This document shows positions 1 through 16,621 of a stretch of DNA of 64,000 nt, piece after piece. Both the position numbers and the translations under genes were made by a program. Positions within the stretch are counted from its first letter, which is position 1; each line of letters opens with the position of its first letter. This DNA comes from Williamsia deligens (lineage in GTDB: Bacteria; Actinomycetota; Actinomycetes; Mycobacteriales; Mycobacteriaceae). Under the pieces are notes generated by a model, which saw only the letters and a list, made by a program, of their open reading frames with translations, did no database searches and was not told where the DNA came from. The stretch lies in assembly GCF_024171765.1 (NCBI RefSeq), contig NZ_JAMTCI010000001.1, positions 2,466,796 to 2,530,795 on the forward strand, written 5' to 3'.

Positions 1-1
1 C

Positions 2-664
2 CTGACCGACCTGTTCAACGGCTTCCGGCCGCTGTTCCAGGAACTCTCGGCCGACGACGTCAACAAGCTGTCGGAGGAGATCATCAAGATCTTCCAGGGC
101 GAGGGCGGCACCATCAGCGACCTCGTCGCCGACACCGCGGACCTGACGAACACCATCGCCGACAAGGACCAGGTCATCGGTGAGCTGATCACCAACCTGA
201 CCAAGGTGCTCGACACCGTCAACCGCAACGACGACCAGCTGACCGACCTGCTGACGACCACCGAGAAGTTCGTGAGCGGCCTGGCCGCACAGCGCGACTC
301 GGTGGGCTCGGCGATCACCTCGGTGTCGAACCTGACCACGGTGACCAGCTCGATCCTCACCCCGGTCCGGCCGTCGCTGCAGGGCAGCATCGCCTCGATC
401 AACGACCTGTCGAAGGTCATCACCGACCGTCGCGCAGAGGTGGAGAAGACGCTGACCACGCTGCCGATCAAGGCGCAGAAGATCGGCCGGGCCGCCACCT
501 TCGGCTCCTGGTTCCAGTTCTATCTGTGCGGCATCGACATCGTCGCCGGCAACGGCAAGAGCACGCTGCTGAGCCAGCCGCTCATCCCGCTGCCCGACAT
601 CAACCACGTCCTGTACACCAACGTCGCCACGCGATGCTGGACCGACGACAAGCCGCCGAGCTGA
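2..664 (+). CDS. mceB: Mce family protein MceB, 5' end outside the window
   Basis: This is the 3' part of an Mce (mammalian cell entry) protein; its start lies before the window. Mce proteins are the substrate-handling subunits of ABC-type lipid importers that reach from the inner membrane into the mycolate envelope. The 220 visible residues are mostly a long helical segment (LFNGFRPLFQELSADDV at the left edge), ending in a cysteine-containing tail (CGIDIV, then ATRCWTDDKPPS). That tail and the position directly before mceC-mceD-mceE-mceF fit the second subunit, MceB; the subunit letter is inferred from order. The stop is 14 bases before mceC, with a strong GAGGGGAGG ribosome site between them, so the two are cotranscribed. 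Confidence 0.85.
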   Translation: MTDLFNGFRPLFQELSADDVNKLSEEIIKIFQGEGGTISDLVADTADLTNTIADKDQVIGELITNLTKVLDTVNRNDDQLTDLLTTTEKFVSGLAAQRDSVGSAITSVSNLTTVTSSILTPVRPSLQGSIASINDLSKVITDRRAEVEKTLTTLPIKAQKIGRAATFGSWFQFYLCGIDIVAGNGKSTLLSQPLIPLPDINHVLYTNVATRCWTDDKPPS

Positions 665-678
665 GAGGGGAGGCAGAC

Positions 679-1731
679 ATGGCACAGAACAAGAACAAGA
701 ACGAGAACCGTCGCCCCGACGCCCCTCGTCGCAGCCCGATCACCGTCGGTGGTCTCGGACTGCTCCTGCTCATCATGGTGACGCTGTCGGCGTTCTTCCT
801 CGGGAGCCTGCCGTTGGTCGGTGCGGGCACCGTCTACACGGCCGACTTCACCGAGGGTGCGGGCATCAAGTCCAACGCCGAGGTCCGTGTGGCCGGTGTG
901 AAGGTCGGCAAGATCCAGAAGGTCGAGATCCACGGCGACCGGGTTCGGATCTCGTTCCAGGTCAACGACACCTGGGTCGGCGATCAGACCACGGCGTCGA
1001 TCCAGATCAAGACGATCCTGGGTCAGAAGTACCTGCAGATCGACCCGCGCGGCGACAAGCTCGCCGACCCGAAGAAGGTCATCACCGCCACCACGTCGCC
1101 GTATGACGTGATCGAGGCGTTCCAGGACGCGTCACGGCAGATCACCGACGTGAACACCGACCAGTTGGCCACGAGTTTCCGGACGCTGTCGTCGGCGTTC
1201 GCGGGGACGCCGAACGAGATCGGGAACTCCCTGGACGGGTTGAGCCGGTTGTCGCAGACGATCGCCTCGCGTGATCAGGAGGTGCGTCGTCTGCTCGACG
1301 CGACGAAGGGCACGTCGCAGATCCTGGCCGATCGCAACCGCGAGTTCACCCGGCTCATCGCCGGTGCGGGTGATCTGCTCGACGAGCTGAACAATCGTCA
1401 GCGCGACATCAGTCGGCTGTTGCAGTCGACGACGACGTTGTCGGTGACGTTGACCGGGATCATCCGGGACAACGAGGGCCAGATCGGGCCGGCGTTGGAG
1501 TCGCTGAAGGGTGTCACCGACATCCTGCAGCGCCAGGACAAGAACCTGCGTGACTCGATCACCTACCTCGCGCCGTTCTACCGGCTCTACGCCAACGTGC
1601 TCGGCAACGGCCGCTGGTTCGACTCGGTGATCAAGAACATCCTGCCGCCGGGCCTCCCTGCGCAGAACACGACACGGCCGCCCAACAAGTACAAGCTGCT
1701 CAACAACGGTGGAACGGAGGCGACCGGATGA
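679..1731 (+). CDS. mceC: Mce family protein MceC
   Basis: A 350-residue Mce subunit of the lipid-importing Mce complex. A charged cytoplasmic N-terminus ([11 protein letters not shown]) is followed by one membrane segment at about residues 22-44. Next comes the MlaD/Mce beta domain (from about [22 protein letters not shown], residues 52-130) and then a long helical region rich in Q, N, D and R. The ATG at 679 was chosen because GAGGGGAGG lies just upstream and it puts the membrane helix near the N-terminus; an upstream ATG in the same frame would add unrelated residues that overlap mceB. The stop overlaps the start of mceD in an ATGA, so translation is coupled. Confidence 0.92.
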   Translation: MAQNKNKNENRRPDAPRRSPITVGGLGLLLLIMVTLSAFFLGSLPLVGAGTVYTADFTEGAGIKSNAEVRVAGVKVGKIQKVEIHGDRVRISFQVNDTWVGDQTTASIQIKTILGQKYLQIDPRGDKLADPKKVITATTSPYDVIEAFQDASRQITDVNTDQLATSFRTLSSAFAGTPNEIGNSLDGLSRLSQTIASRDQEVRRLLDATKGTSQILADRNREFTRLIAGAGDLLDELNNRQRDISRLLQSTTTLSVTLTGIIRDNEGQIGPALESLKGVTDILQRQDKNLRDSITYLAPFYRLYANVLGNGRWFDSVIKNILPPGLPAQNTTRPPNKYKLLNNGGTEATG

Positions 1732-3008
1732 TGTCCGACAGGTCGGCCGGGCACGATCTCCGGGACACCTCCGGACCCGGCCGGTGGTTCACCCCCCGGC
1801 ACATCGCGTTCCTCGTGGTGACGGTCATCGTGGCGCTCATCGCCGCGGGCGTGCTGTGGTGGGTCTTCACCTCCCTCTCGAAGACGACGGTCACCGCGTA
1901 CTTCAAGAGCAGCGTGGGCATCTACGAGGGCACCGACGTCCGCATCATGGGCGTCAAGGCCGGCTCGGTCGACGAGGTGACGCCGCAGGGCGACAAGGTG
2001 CGCGTGAAGTTCAGCGTCGACGGCGGGTACGACCTGCCGGCCGACGTACGCGCGGTGCAGATCACGCCGTCGGTCGTCGCGGACCGCTACGTCCAGCTCA
2101 CACCGGTCTTCCACAAGGGCGACCGCAAGGCGGGCAAGGACATCACGCTCAGCCTGCAGCAGACGATGGTGCCGGTCGAGGTCGACGCCCTGTACTCGAG
2201 CGTCGAGAAGCTGTCGAAGTCGCTCGGCCCCCAGGGCGCCAACCGCAACGGTGCGCTGAGCCAGGTCATCACGACCGGTGCCGACAACCTCCGCGGCAAC
2301 GGCGAGAAGCTCGGACAGACCATCGAGAAGCTGTCGCAGGCGACGCAGACGCTGTCGGATTCACGGGGCAACCTCGTCGACACCATCAAGAACCTCGACG
2401 TGTTCGTGGGCGCACTCGCCGAGAACGACACCCAGGTGCGGCAGTTCAACACCCAGCTCGCCTCGTTCTCGGAGTTCCTGGCGGGGGAGCGTCAGCAGCT
2501 CGGGCAGGCACTGAACAAGCTGTCGCTGGCACTCGGTGACGTGGCGACGTTCGTGCAGGACAACCGGATCGCCCTCGGCGACCGGGTGCGTGAGCTCCTG
2601 CCGACGACCCGCACGCTCGCCGACACCACGAACTTCCAGAAGGAGATCCTCACGGTTCTCCCGGTCACGCTGAGCAACCTCGCCAACGCCTACAACGCCG
2701 AGTCGGGCACGCTCGACCTCCGCGTGGTCCTGCCCGAGTTGCAGAACCTCGCAGGCGCGGGCTGCAAGTTGCTCGACCTGGGTCAGCTCAAGCCCGGTGA
2801 TCCGGCGTTCACGCAGTTCAGTTCGACGTTGCGTCCGATCCTGAACCAGTGCTCGAACATCACCGACCAGATCAACAAGGGCATCACGACCCCGACGTTG
2901 AACCTGCCGTTCGGCATCATGAGCACCGACAACCAGCAGCGTCGTGGACCTGTCCCGGGCACCGTCCCGGGCACCCCGTCGCCGCGACTGTCGAACGGTC
3001 CGTCATGA
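1728..3008 (+). CDS. mceD: Mce family protein MceD
   Basis: A 426-residue Mce subunit. A single transmembrane helix lies at about residues 25-48 ([20 protein letters not shown]). The Mce/MlaD domain follows ([27 protein letters not shown]), then a long amphipathic helical domain with repeated QL/SL registers of the kind that forms the tunnel wall in Mce hexamers, and a Pro-rich C-terminus ([16 protein letters not shown]). Two ATG codons sit in tandem at 1728 and 1731; the first overlaps the mceC stop. The 3' end overlaps mceE by an ATGA at 3005. It acts in the envelope as one of six non-identical subunits. Confidence 0.92.
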   Translation: MMSDRSAGHDLRDTSGPGRWFTPRHIAFLVVTVIVALIAAGVLWWVFTSLSKTTVTAYFKSSVGIYEGTDVRIMGVKAGSVDEVTPQGDKVRVKFSVDGGYDLPADVRAVQITPSVVADRYVQLTPVFHKGDRKAGKDITLSLQQTMVPVEVDALYSSVEKLSKSLGPQGANRNGALSQVITTGADNLRGNGEKLGQTIEKLSQATQTLSDSRGNLVDTIKNLDVFVGALAENDTQVRQFNTQLASFSEFLAGERQQLGQALNKLSLALGDVATFVQDNRIALGDRVRELLPTTRTLADTTNFQKEILTVLPVTLSNLANAYNAESGTLDLRVVLPELQNLAGAGCKLLDLGQLKPGDPAFTQFSSTLRPILNQCSNITDQINKGITTPTLNLPFGIMSTDNQQRRGPVPGTVPGTPSPRLSNGPS

Positions 3009-4306
3009 AGGGGCTCTCGATGAGACGACCGTTCGGTCCGGCCGGCGTCCGCGCCGTCGCGGGCGGCGCCGTGACCCTGGCGGGCGCGATGCTGATGACC
3101 GCGTGCTCGGCCGGGATCTACTCGGTGCCGCTGCCCGGTGGCGCCGACACCGGTGATCAGCCGCGCACGTACAAGGTGCAGTTCGCCGACGTCCTCGACC
3201 TGGTCCCGCAGTCGGCCGTCAAGGTCGACGGCGTCACCGTCGGCAAGGTCAAGAAGATCGAGATCGCGCCGGACCAGTGGTCGGCGCAGGTCGAGATCCA
3301 GGTGAAGAAGAAGATCGACCTGTCGCAGAAGGCCACGGCGAACGTCGCGCAGACCAACCTGCTCGGCGAGAAGTTCATCTCCCTGGTCGACCCGCCGGAG
3401 AACGCGAATGCTCCCCGCCAGGCGGAGAACACGCCGATCGGGACCGACCGCACACGGACCGCCACCGACATCGAGCAGGTCCTCGGCGCGCTGTCGATGC
3501 TGCTGAACGGCGGCGGGATCGCGCAGATCACGCCGATCGTCAACGAGCTGAACAAGGCGCTCGGCGGTCGCGAGGGCACGGTCAAGTCGCTGCTGAACCA
3601 GACCCAGCGCTTGATCCGCTCGCTCGACGAGCAGAAGAACGACATCACCCGGGCGATCGACGGTCTCGGCACGCTCTCGGCCCGGACCGCACAGCAGACG
3701 CAGCAGATCGACCGCATCCTGAACCAGCTGCCCGCCGGTGTGAAGGTGCTCGAGGACCAGCGTCCCCAGTTCGTCACCCTGCTGCAGAAGTTGGACGGGC
3801 TCGGTCAGGTCGGCGTCGACATCCTCGGGCGTGCCCGCGAGGAGATCATCACCGACCTGCGTGCCCTGCGTCCGACGCTCTCGGCGTTGGCCGCCTCGGC
3901 GCCGGACTTCATCACCGCGGCACCGCTGCTGTTCACCTACCCGTTCCCCGACGACCTGCTCCCCGGTGTCCGCGGTGACTCGACCAACCTGTTCCTCTCG
4001 GTCGACCTGCGGCTGCTGAACAGCCTCGAGGCGCTCGGTGTGGGTCAGCCGCAGCCGCGCTACGTGCCGGTCGGCAGTGGTCCGCAGCCGAAGGTCGATC
4101 CGCGCAACCCGTACTACAACGGCAACGGGCCGCGGCTCGGGTACCCGACCATCACGCTGCTGCCGCTGTTGAACGCCCGGCCGGGTCCGAACACACCGCC
4201 GTCGGGTGGCCAGTACAGCCTGCTCCCGGCACCCAAGCAGGGACAGACGGCGCTCACCGCGCCCGCGGCGATGCTCGGTGCGCCGGCGAAGGAGGCGGGC
4301 AAGTGA
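3005..4306 (+). CDS. mceE: Mce family lipoprotein MceE
   Basis: A 433-residue lipoprotein subunit of the Mce importer. The N-terminus is a type II signal peptide with lipobox LMTAC, lipidated Cys at residue 34. The Mce domain follows ([21 protein letters not shown]), then a helical tunnel segment and a low-complexity Pro/Gly C-terminus. Having a lipobox in place of a transmembrane helix is the hallmark of the fifth gene (LprK-type) of mce operons, which supports the subunit assignment. Start at 3005 overlaps the mceD stop (ATGA). A second in-frame ATG (residue 6) is possible, but both keep the signal peptide. The stop overlaps the GTG start of mceF. Confidence 0.92.
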   Translation: MKGLSMRRPFGPAGVRAVAGGAVTLAGAMLMTACSAGIYSVPLPGGADTGDQPRTYKVQFADVLDLVPQSAVKVDGVTVGKVKKIEIAPDQWSAQVEIQVKKKIDLSQKATANVAQTNLLGEKFISLVDPPENANAPRQAENTPIGTDRTRTATDIEQVLGALSMLLNGGGIAQITPIVNELNKALGGREGTVKSLLNQTQRLIRSLDEQKNDITRAIDGLGTLSARTAQQTQQIDRILNQLPAGVKVLEDQRPQFVTLLQKLDGLGQVGVDILGRAREEIITDLRALRPTLSALAASAPDFITAAPLLFTYPFPDDLLPGVRGDSTNLFLSVDLRLLNSLEALGVGQPQPRYVPVGSGPQPKVDPRNPYYNGNGPRLGYPTITLLPLLNARPGPNTPPSGGQYSLLPAPKQGQTALTAPAAMLGAPAKEAGK

Positions 4307-5544
4307 TCCCCAAGCTCGCGAAGTGGCAGCTCATCGTGTTCGCGGTGATCGCCATCATCGCCATCGCGTACGTGGGCGCCACCTACGCCCGGTTGGACAA
4401 GCTGTTCGGCATCGGGACCTACGAGGTCAACGCCGACTTCCCGGACTCCGGCGGCATCTTCACCAACGCCGAGGTCACGTATCTCGGGACCCCGGTGGGG
4501 CGGGTCGGCTCGCTGCAGCTGCGCCCCGACGGGGTGCGCGTCGTCCTGACCTTGAACTCGGGCGACGCCAAGATCCCGGCGACCGCGCAGGCCGTGGTGG
4601 CCAACCGGTCCGCGATCGGTGAGCAGTACGTCGACCTGCGTCCGTCGTCGGTGGGTGGGCCTTACCTCAAGGAGGGGTCGGTCATCACCAACACCTCCAT
4701 CCCGGTGCCGGTCCAGGACGTCATCTCCTCCGCGGTCGACTTCACCTCGTCGGTCCCGCTGAACGATCTGCAGACCGTGGTCACCGAGCTCGGCAAGGCC
4801 TTCAACAACAACGGTGAGAACCTGCGGGTCCTCGTCGACTCGTTGGCGAACCTGTCGAAGTCGGGCAACGACAACCTTCCGCAGACGATCTCGCTGATCC
4901 GCAACTCCGACACCGTGTTGACCACGCAGGCCGAGCAGTCCGACGCCATCCTGGACTGGTCGCGCAACCTCGGTGTCATCACGGCGCAGCTCGCGTCGAG
5001 CGACCCCGACATCCGGCGACTGCTGACCACCGGACAGACGTCGGCCACGCAGCTGTCGGCGCTGCTCGAGCGCAGTGGCGGCGACATCACCACGGCGGTG
5101 CGTGACCTCGCGAAGGACGTCCGCAACGTCAGTGGGACGTTCCAGGGTGTGTCGCCGGCGTTGGCGCTGCTGTCGGCGGTGTCGTCGGCGAGCTACACGC
5201 CCGCCCCGGGTGACGGCACCATCCACTTCGGCGCGACGCTGGAGACCAACAACCCGCCGTCGTGCACGCTCGGATACGAGAAGACGCAGCAGATCATCGC
5301 CGAGGAGAAGCGGAAGAACCCGAACTTCGACGTGAACTACGACGACTTCCCGTTCAACACCGACGCGAAGTGCTCCCTCGCGCAGGGCAACCCGACCGGT
5401 GTGCGTGGAGCGCAGAACGCGATCTACGCCGATCCCGACATCCCGCAGCCGTGGGACAACAAGCCGAAGAAGGACCCGGACAAGCTGGACCTGAACCCTC
5501 TGGTCACGCAGCTGTCCTACCTGCTGGGCGTCTTCCCGCGCTGA
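4303..5544 (+). CDS. mceF: Mce family protein MceF
   Basis: A 413-residue last subunit of the Mce lipid importer. GTG start overlapping the mceE stop (GTGA). One membrane helix at about residues 7-28 (LIVFAVIAIIAIAYVGATYA), the Mce domain (YEVNADFPDSGGIFTNAEVTY), a long helical region and a C-terminal globular tail with two cysteines (PSCTLGYEKT and AKCSLAQG) that could form a disulfide in the periplasm. It is followed by a GC-rich hairpin that probably ends the core mce transcript before the associated membrane genes. Confidence 0.92.
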   Translation: MIPKLAKWQLIVFAVIAIIAIAYVGATYARLDKLFGIGTYEVNADFPDSGGIFTNAEVTYLGTPVGRVGSLQLRPDGVRVVLTLNSGDAKIPATAQAVVANRSAIGEQYVDLRPSSVGGPYLKEGSVITNTSIPVPVQDVISSAVDFTSSVPLNDLQTVVTELGKAFNNNGENLRVLVDSLANLSKSGNDNLPQTISLIRNSDTVLTTQAEQSDAILDWSRNLGVITAQLASSDPDIRRLLTTGQTSATQLSALLERSGGDITTAVRDLAKDVRNVSGTFQGVSPALALLSAVSSASYTPAPGDGTIHFGATLETNNPPSCTLGYEKTQQIIAEEKRKNPNFDVNYDDFPFNTDAKCSLAQGNPTGVRGAQNAIYADPDIPQPWDNKPKKDPDKLDLNPLVTQLSYLLGVFPR

Positions 5545-5551
5545 CCTCGAC

Positions 5552-5586
5552 GACCGCGCACCGGCCCCTCGGGTCGGTGCGCGGTC
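5552..5586 (+). terminator. Probable terminator after mceF
   Basis: A 12-bp perfect inverted repeat, GACCGCGCACCG (5552-5563) and CGGTGCGCGGTC (5575-5586), starts 7 bases after the mceF stop. The 11-base loop can itself pair CCC with GGG. There is no T-run, as is usual in high-GC actinobacteria, so strength is uncertain; partial read-through into the Mce-associated genes is possible. Confidence 0.6.
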
Positions 5587-5662
5587 TCGTCGTGTGGTCG
5601 GTGCCCCGGGCCCCCCGGGGTGTGGGGAAGCTCTCAGGGTCCATGACTACAGTGACGAGGCG

Positions 5663-6559
5663 ATGAACACTCCCGACCCCACGGATCCCGCGCGGGAGCC
5701 CGAGACCCCGGACGATCGGACGACGGATCAGCCCTCCCCGGAGGACTCCGTGACGACACCCGACGACCCCGCCGCCCCGACCCAGGAGTCCGCTGCCCAG
5801 GAGTCCGCGACCCAGCCGGATGCGGCCCGGTCGGACGCGACCCGGCCGGATGCGACCGGGACTGATCCGGCCGAGCCGTCGGATCCTGCCGGGACGTCGT
5901 CGGAGCCCGGCGAGCCGTCCGCGGCGCGTCGACTCCTCTCCTCGGCCGCACTGCCCGTCGCGGGCGTGATCGTCGTCGCCGGTCTCATCGCAGCGATCGT
6001 GTTCGCCGGGATCTACGGCTACCGCTGGTACGACGACGCGATGAACAAGGAGCCGGTCCAGACGGCCCGCGACGACGCCCTGGGCGGTGCCGAGCAGGCC
6101 ATGCTGAACATCCTCAACATCGACCTGAAGGACAGCGACGCCTACCAGAAGCGACTGCAGGGCTCGGTGACCGGCAACGCCGCGTCCCAGCTCCTGGGCA
6201 GCACGGGTCTCGGGCAGCTGCAGAAGCAGGCCGGCGATCCGGCGAACGCCGCGACGCTGACGGCCAAGCTGCAGCGCAGCGCCGTGGTCGAGCTCGACAC
6301 CGACGAGAAGTCCGCCAAGACGCTGGTCTTCCTCAACGTGACCTCGGCGCGACCCAACCAGGCCAGCTCGTCGCAGACCATGGGCTTCCAGGTCGGTGTG
6401 ACCAAGGACGGCGGCGTCTGGAAGGCGAACCTCATCCAGCCGCTCGACTCCGTCGCCATCGACTCATCCGATCCCGCGCAGTCCGGCGGCGCCGCGGCCT
6501 CGACCGCCCCGAGCGCGGCCGCGCCGAGCTCGGCCGCACCGGCACCCGGAGGCAACTGA
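5663..6559 (+). CDS. Mce-associated membrane protein
   Basis: A 298-residue accessory membrane protein of the Mce locus (Mam family by position and architecture). Residues 1-90 are a disordered Pro/Asp/Thr-rich cytoplasmic tail with repeats of the type QESAAQESATQPD. One transmembrane helix follows at about 97-119, then an exported domain of about 160 residues (SDAYQKRLQGSVTGNAASQLLG) and an Ala/Pro/Ser-rich tail. Such proteins are encoded next to mce genes and are thought to stabilise the importer; the biochemical role is not known from sequence. A TACAGT hexamer (5648-5653) lies 9 bases before the start, so the pair may have its own promoter. The stop overlaps the next start (TGATG). Confidence 0.8.
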   Translation: MNTPDPTDPAREPETPDDRTTDQPSPEDSVTTPDDPAAPTQESAAQESATQPDAARSDATRPDATGTDPAEPSDPAGTSSEPGEPSAARRLLSSAALPVAGVIVVAGLIAAIVFAGIYGYRWYDDAMNKEPVQTARDDALGGAEQAMLNILNIDLKDSDAYQKRLQGSVTGNAASQLLGSTGLGQLQKQAGDPANAATLTAKLQRSAVVELDTDEKSAKTLVFLNVTSARPNQASSSQTMGFQVGVTKDGGVWKANLIQPLDSVAIDSSDPAQSGGAAASTAPSAAAPSSAAPAPGGN

Positions 6560-7491
6560 TGACCACCCCACGCGGACCCCGCGGCAACCGTCGCCCGCGC
6601 GTCGCCGGTCGCCCGTCCACCCGCCCCACCGGTCCCGACAGGCCGTCGCAGGGGACACCCGACGCCGAGACCCCGACGACGCAGACGCCCGAGGCCACCC
6701 CGCCGCCGCGTCCGTCGACGACCAAACGGCCGAAGAAGCAGCCGACACCACCGGCCGCGGAGCCGGCGGCCACAGCCGCTGCCGAGGCCTCGAATCCCGC
6801 GCCCACCGGCCCCGACACCCCGTCGACCGACCCCGACACCGCGAAGACCGACCTGACGAAGGCGCCGGCCGCGCCACGCGGCAAGTCCCGTCCGGCGGTC
6901 AAGGTGTCGACCATCAAGCCGCAGTCGACGCGACCCGCCCCCCGGCCGGCGCAGGACGGCGCATCCGCCGCGACGCGTGCACGTCGTCGCATCCCCGGGT
7001 GGCGCACCGTCGGTGTCGTCGCGGTGATCGCCGCGATCGTCGGTGCGGTGGCCGGCGTCGCCGCCGCGGAGCCCGGCGTCACCCTCTCGGACAACGAGGC
7101 GTTCGTCGACCCGTCGGTGACCAGCCAGGTCACCGCGCAGGCCAAGTCACGCATCTGCACGGTGTTCGGCGTGAACTACGCGAAGCTCGACGACTGGGAG
7201 CGCACCGCGAAGCAGAACGTCACCGGTGAGGCGGCGAACCGTTTCACCCAGTACGCGGGGGCCGTCCGGGATGCGCTCGGGCAGACGGGTCTGACCGAGG
7301 GCGGCGTCGACTGCCGCGTGGACACCGTCGGCGTCCGGGACATCTCCGGCGACCAGGCGACGCTGGTGACCAACCTCATCCTGAGTCAGACCCAGGGTCA
7401 GCAGGCCACGGGCAGCGGCACCAAGCGCTACCAGGTGTCCATGCGGCACGTGAGCGGTCAGTGGTTGATCAGCAACTTCGCCGACTTCTGA
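6559..7491 (+). CDS. Mce-associated membrane protein, second copy
   Basis: A 310-residue single-pass membrane protein with the same plan as its upstream neighbour: a disordered, Pro/Thr/Lys-rich N-terminal tail of about 140 residues, one transmembrane helix at about 150-170 (VGVVAVIAAIVGAVAGVAAA), and a compact exported domain with two cysteines (SRICTVFG, VDCRVDTV) that may pair. The C-terminus (KRYQVSMRHVSGQWLISNFADF) is typical of Mce-associated proteins. It overlaps the upstream gene by one base, so the two form an operon. A partner role in the Mce complex is inferred from context. Confidence 0.8.
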   Translation: MTTPRGPRGNRRPRVAGRPSTRPTGPDRPSQGTPDAETPTTQTPEATPPPRPSTTKRPKKQPTPPAAEPAATAAAEASNPAPTGPDTPSTDPDTAKTDLTKAPAAPRGKSRPAVKVSTIKPQSTRPAPRPAQDGASAATRARRRIPGWRTVGVVAVIAAIVGAVAGVAAAEPGVTLSDNEAFVDPSVTSQVTAQAKSRICTVFGVNYAKLDDWERTAKQNVTGEAANRFTQYAGAVRDALGQTGLTEGGVDCRVDTVGVRDISGDQATLVTNLILSQTQGQQATGSGTKRYQVSMRHVSGQWLISNFADF

Positions 7492-7871
7492 GGGTCCTGC
7501 ACACAATTTCCACGCACCCACCTGCGCGTTCCTCTTGACTCGCACGCCGCGTGCCTGCACGCTTGTCATCAGCGACGGACACCGGCAGCCACTGGTGGTC
7601 GCACCAGCGCGGAGGTCATCTGACGGCCTCTGGCCGATGTTGGCATCGGCACGATTTTTTCTGATACAGTTGGACGTTGCGCTGGCTGCCTTCTGTCCAC
7701 ATCACGATCTCCCACCATCGGTCACACCTGTGCCCGACGACGGCGATCGCCGCGGACGTCCTCGAGGGAAGTCCCAGCGCCGCCGACAACAACGCCCACG
7801 AAGTCACCCGTCTTCCGACGACGTGACGTCCCTCGTGAGGCGTACAGAGATCCGTGTTGGAAGGACGCATC
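7492..7871 (+). promoter_or_regulatory. Upstream region of rpoB, 380 bases without a gene
   Basis: This region separates the mce-associated genes from rpoB. A TTGACT (7535-7540) followed by a small palindrome GCACGC-c-GCGTGC (7542-7554) could be part of a second, weaker promoter, but no good -10 was found at the expected distance. A better promoter lies at 7640-7670 and is listed separately. No convincing protein-coding gene was seen: the open frames on both strands have poor codon use and no ribosome site. About 200 bases of untranslated leader would precede rpoB from the main promoter. Confidence 0.5.
7640..7670 (+). promoter_or_regulatory. Candidate rpoBC promoter
   Basis: TTGGCA (7640-7645) and GATACA (7663-7668) are separated by 17 bases inside an unusually AT-rich stretch for this genome (ATTTTTTCTGATACAG). 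The alternative reading is an extended -10, TG-A-TACAGT, ending at 7670. It is the best SigA-like promoter between 7492 and rpoB. Inference from sequence only. Confidence 0.55.
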
Positions 7872-11384
<3,513 letters not shown>

Positions 11385-11414
11385 GCGCCTGATAAGAGCT
11401 AGGAAGGTATCAAC

Positions 11415-15371
<3,957 letters not shown>

Positions 15372-15382
15372 TCCCTGAGTCA

Positions 15383-15418
15383 CAGAACGGCCCCCACCTC
15401 CGGGTGGGGGCCGTTCTG
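15383..15418 (+). terminator. rpoBC terminator
   Basis: A perfect 16-bp stem, CAGAACGGCCCCCACC (15383-15398) with its complement at 15403-15418, closed by a TCCG tetraloop, starts 12 bases after the rpoC stop. It is one of the strongest hairpins in the window. There is no T-run, in keeping with actinobacterial terminators. Confidence 0.85.
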
Positions 15419-15446
15419 CGTCTGCACCCCGCCCCCCGCCCCAACT

Positions 15447-15523
15447 CGCCGAGCGTGCACCACATCCCGTCCACCGTGCGGTAAATGGCGCCGAGCGTGC
15501 ACCAGATCCCGTCGAGCGTGCAC
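15447..15523 (-). repeat. 21-bp tandem repeat array, family A, copy 1
   Basis: Read on the minus strand, about 3.7 units of exactly 21 bp follow each other without spacers, the first starting at the base after the TGA stop of the DUF559 gene. Each unit opens with GTGCACGCTCG or the variant CCGCACGGTGG, continues with RCGGGATSTG-like sequence, and the next begins at once. The same family occurs at 16453-16578 in the opposite orientation and in degraded form at 58639-58698. One frame would encode a heptad of the type CTLDGIW, but there is no start or ribosome site. Confidence 0.85.
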
Positions 15524-16405
15524 TCATCGTCCTCGGCGACGCCCGGGTGCGTCGAGCAGACCGCGGAGGTGGGCGAGAAACCCGAGCGGGTCGTCGGACA
15601 GCTGCACACTGTTGCGTCGCTCGGTGTGCCACCCGAGACGGGCGGTCTGTCGATCGCGTGCGGCGTCGGACCGCCGTTGCTCGTCGCTGGAGTGGTACTC
15701 GAAGCCGTCGAACTCCACGCCGATCTTCTCTCGGCGGTATGCGAGGTCGAACTTCGCGACGATGGTTCCGTGGTCGTCGTAGACCTTCACCTGCGTCTCG
15801 GGCCTGGGTAGGCCATCAGCAAGGATGAGGTGCCGCGTCCAGCTCTCTCCTGACGATTCCGCGCCGGCGTCGATCCAGGGCACGAGCCCACGGAGCTGCC
15901 GGATGTTCCGCACCGCGGGATGCGCGACGACGAACCGCCACAACTCCATGTGGTCGAGGTCGGTCGCTCGTGTGAGGTCATCGAGATGGGCCAGCGCGAG
16001 CCAGGCAGGAGCGCGGCGTCCGAGGTCGAACGCAGTCCTGATCGGCGAGGTCACAGGCATGCCGTCGACGACGACCACATCGGCCGGGTTCACGTCGGTT
16101 CGGTGGATGCGGACGTCGTTGAACCGTCGCGCCTGACCCGTCGGCGGGCGTATGAGCTCGACAGTCGCACCATGGTCGAAGAACGTCGCGCCGTGGAGGA
16201 CAGCGGCGCTGACCCCCGCGACGACGGATTCGGGTCCCGCCCTCAGCCATGCTGCCCGGATGGTCTCCGTGGGTGAGAGGGGTGACCCCGCCTCGGCGTA
16301 GACCCCACGATGGACCATGCGGAAGTCGCGGCGGATGTCTCGCGGACTGATGCCGGCGGGGAGCCCGGAATCGCGCAGGGAGAACGCGTGGTTGTCGATG
16401 CTCAT
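15524..16405 (-). CDS. DUF559 domain protein, AbiEi-like N-terminus with Vsr-type nuclease fold
   Basis: A 293-residue protein of a family common in actinobacteria. The N-terminal part (residues 1-100: GLPAGISPRDIRRDF, RGVYAEAG, AAVLHGATFFDHG) resembles the winged-helix and AbiEi-like segment of transcriptional regulator/antitoxin proteins. The C-terminal part (about 210-290) has the DUF559 endonuclease-like core with acidic residues (KFDLAYRREKIGVEFDGFEYH) and a basic tail. Activity is unproven for this family; restriction, repair or antitoxin roles are all possible. Start chosen at the ATG giving SIDNHAFSLRDSG, the usual N-terminus. It stands alone and is bracketed by family A repeat arrays on both sides, which is the odd feature here. 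Confidence 0.75.
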   Translation of the reverse strand: MSIDNHAFSLRDSGLPAGISPRDIRRDFRMVHRGVYAEAGSPLSPTETIRAAWLRAGPESVVAGVSAAVLHGATFFDHGATVELIRPPTGQARRFNDVRIHRTDVNPADVVVVDGMPVTSPIRTAFDLGRRAPAWLALAHLDDLTRATDLDHMELWRFVVAHPAVRNIRQLRGLVPWIDAGAESSGESWTRHLILADGLPRPETQVKVYDDHGTIVAKFDLAYRREKIGVEFDGFEYHSSDEQRRSDAARDRQTARLGWHTERRNSVQLSDDPLGFLAHLRGLLDAPGRRRGR

Positions 16406-16452
16406 GCTCGTTGGACGCAAGCGACGGCCGATCGGTTCTCGCCGATCTCGAG

Positions 16453-16578
16453 GTGCACGGTCGAGGGGATCCACCGCACGGTCGACGGGATCTGATGCAC
16501 GGTCGAGGGGATCTACCGCACGGTCGGCGGAATCTGGTGCACGGTCGGCGGAATCTGGTGCACGGTCGGGGGGGTGGG
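16453..16578 (+). repeat. 21-bp tandem repeat array, family A, copy 2
   Basis: Six head-to-tail units of exactly 21 bp (starts at 16453, 16474, 16495, 16516, 16537, 16558). Units begin GTGCACGGTCG, CCGCACGGTCG or ATGCACGGTCG and end in GGATCTG or GGAATCTG; the last unit decays into a G-run. There are no unique spacers, so this is not CRISPR. It lies in the divergent intergenic region between the DUF559 gene (start 48 bp away) and the flavin reductase gene (start 44 bp away), pointing opposite to the array at 15447-15523. Confidence 0.9.
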
Positions 16579-16621
16579 ATGGGGCTGCGTGAGTCGGGGG
16601 TGGAACGGGTACCCCGCCTGC

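Noticed and set aside
7535-7563. TTGACT followed by CACGCT as a second rpoB promoter
   Set aside because: The -35 is good but the candidate -10 lacks the T..T pattern of actinobacterial promoters; kept only as a remark.
15447-15523. Heptad peptide repeat (CTLDGIW type) as a coding segment
   Set aside because: It is open only within a longer antisense-like frame without a start or ribosome site, and the equivalent frame in the 16453 array is broken by a TGA after two units.
16453-16578. Short repeats considered as a CRISPR array
   Set aside because: Units follow without spacers, have a 21-bp period, diverge from each other, and there are no cas genes nearby.
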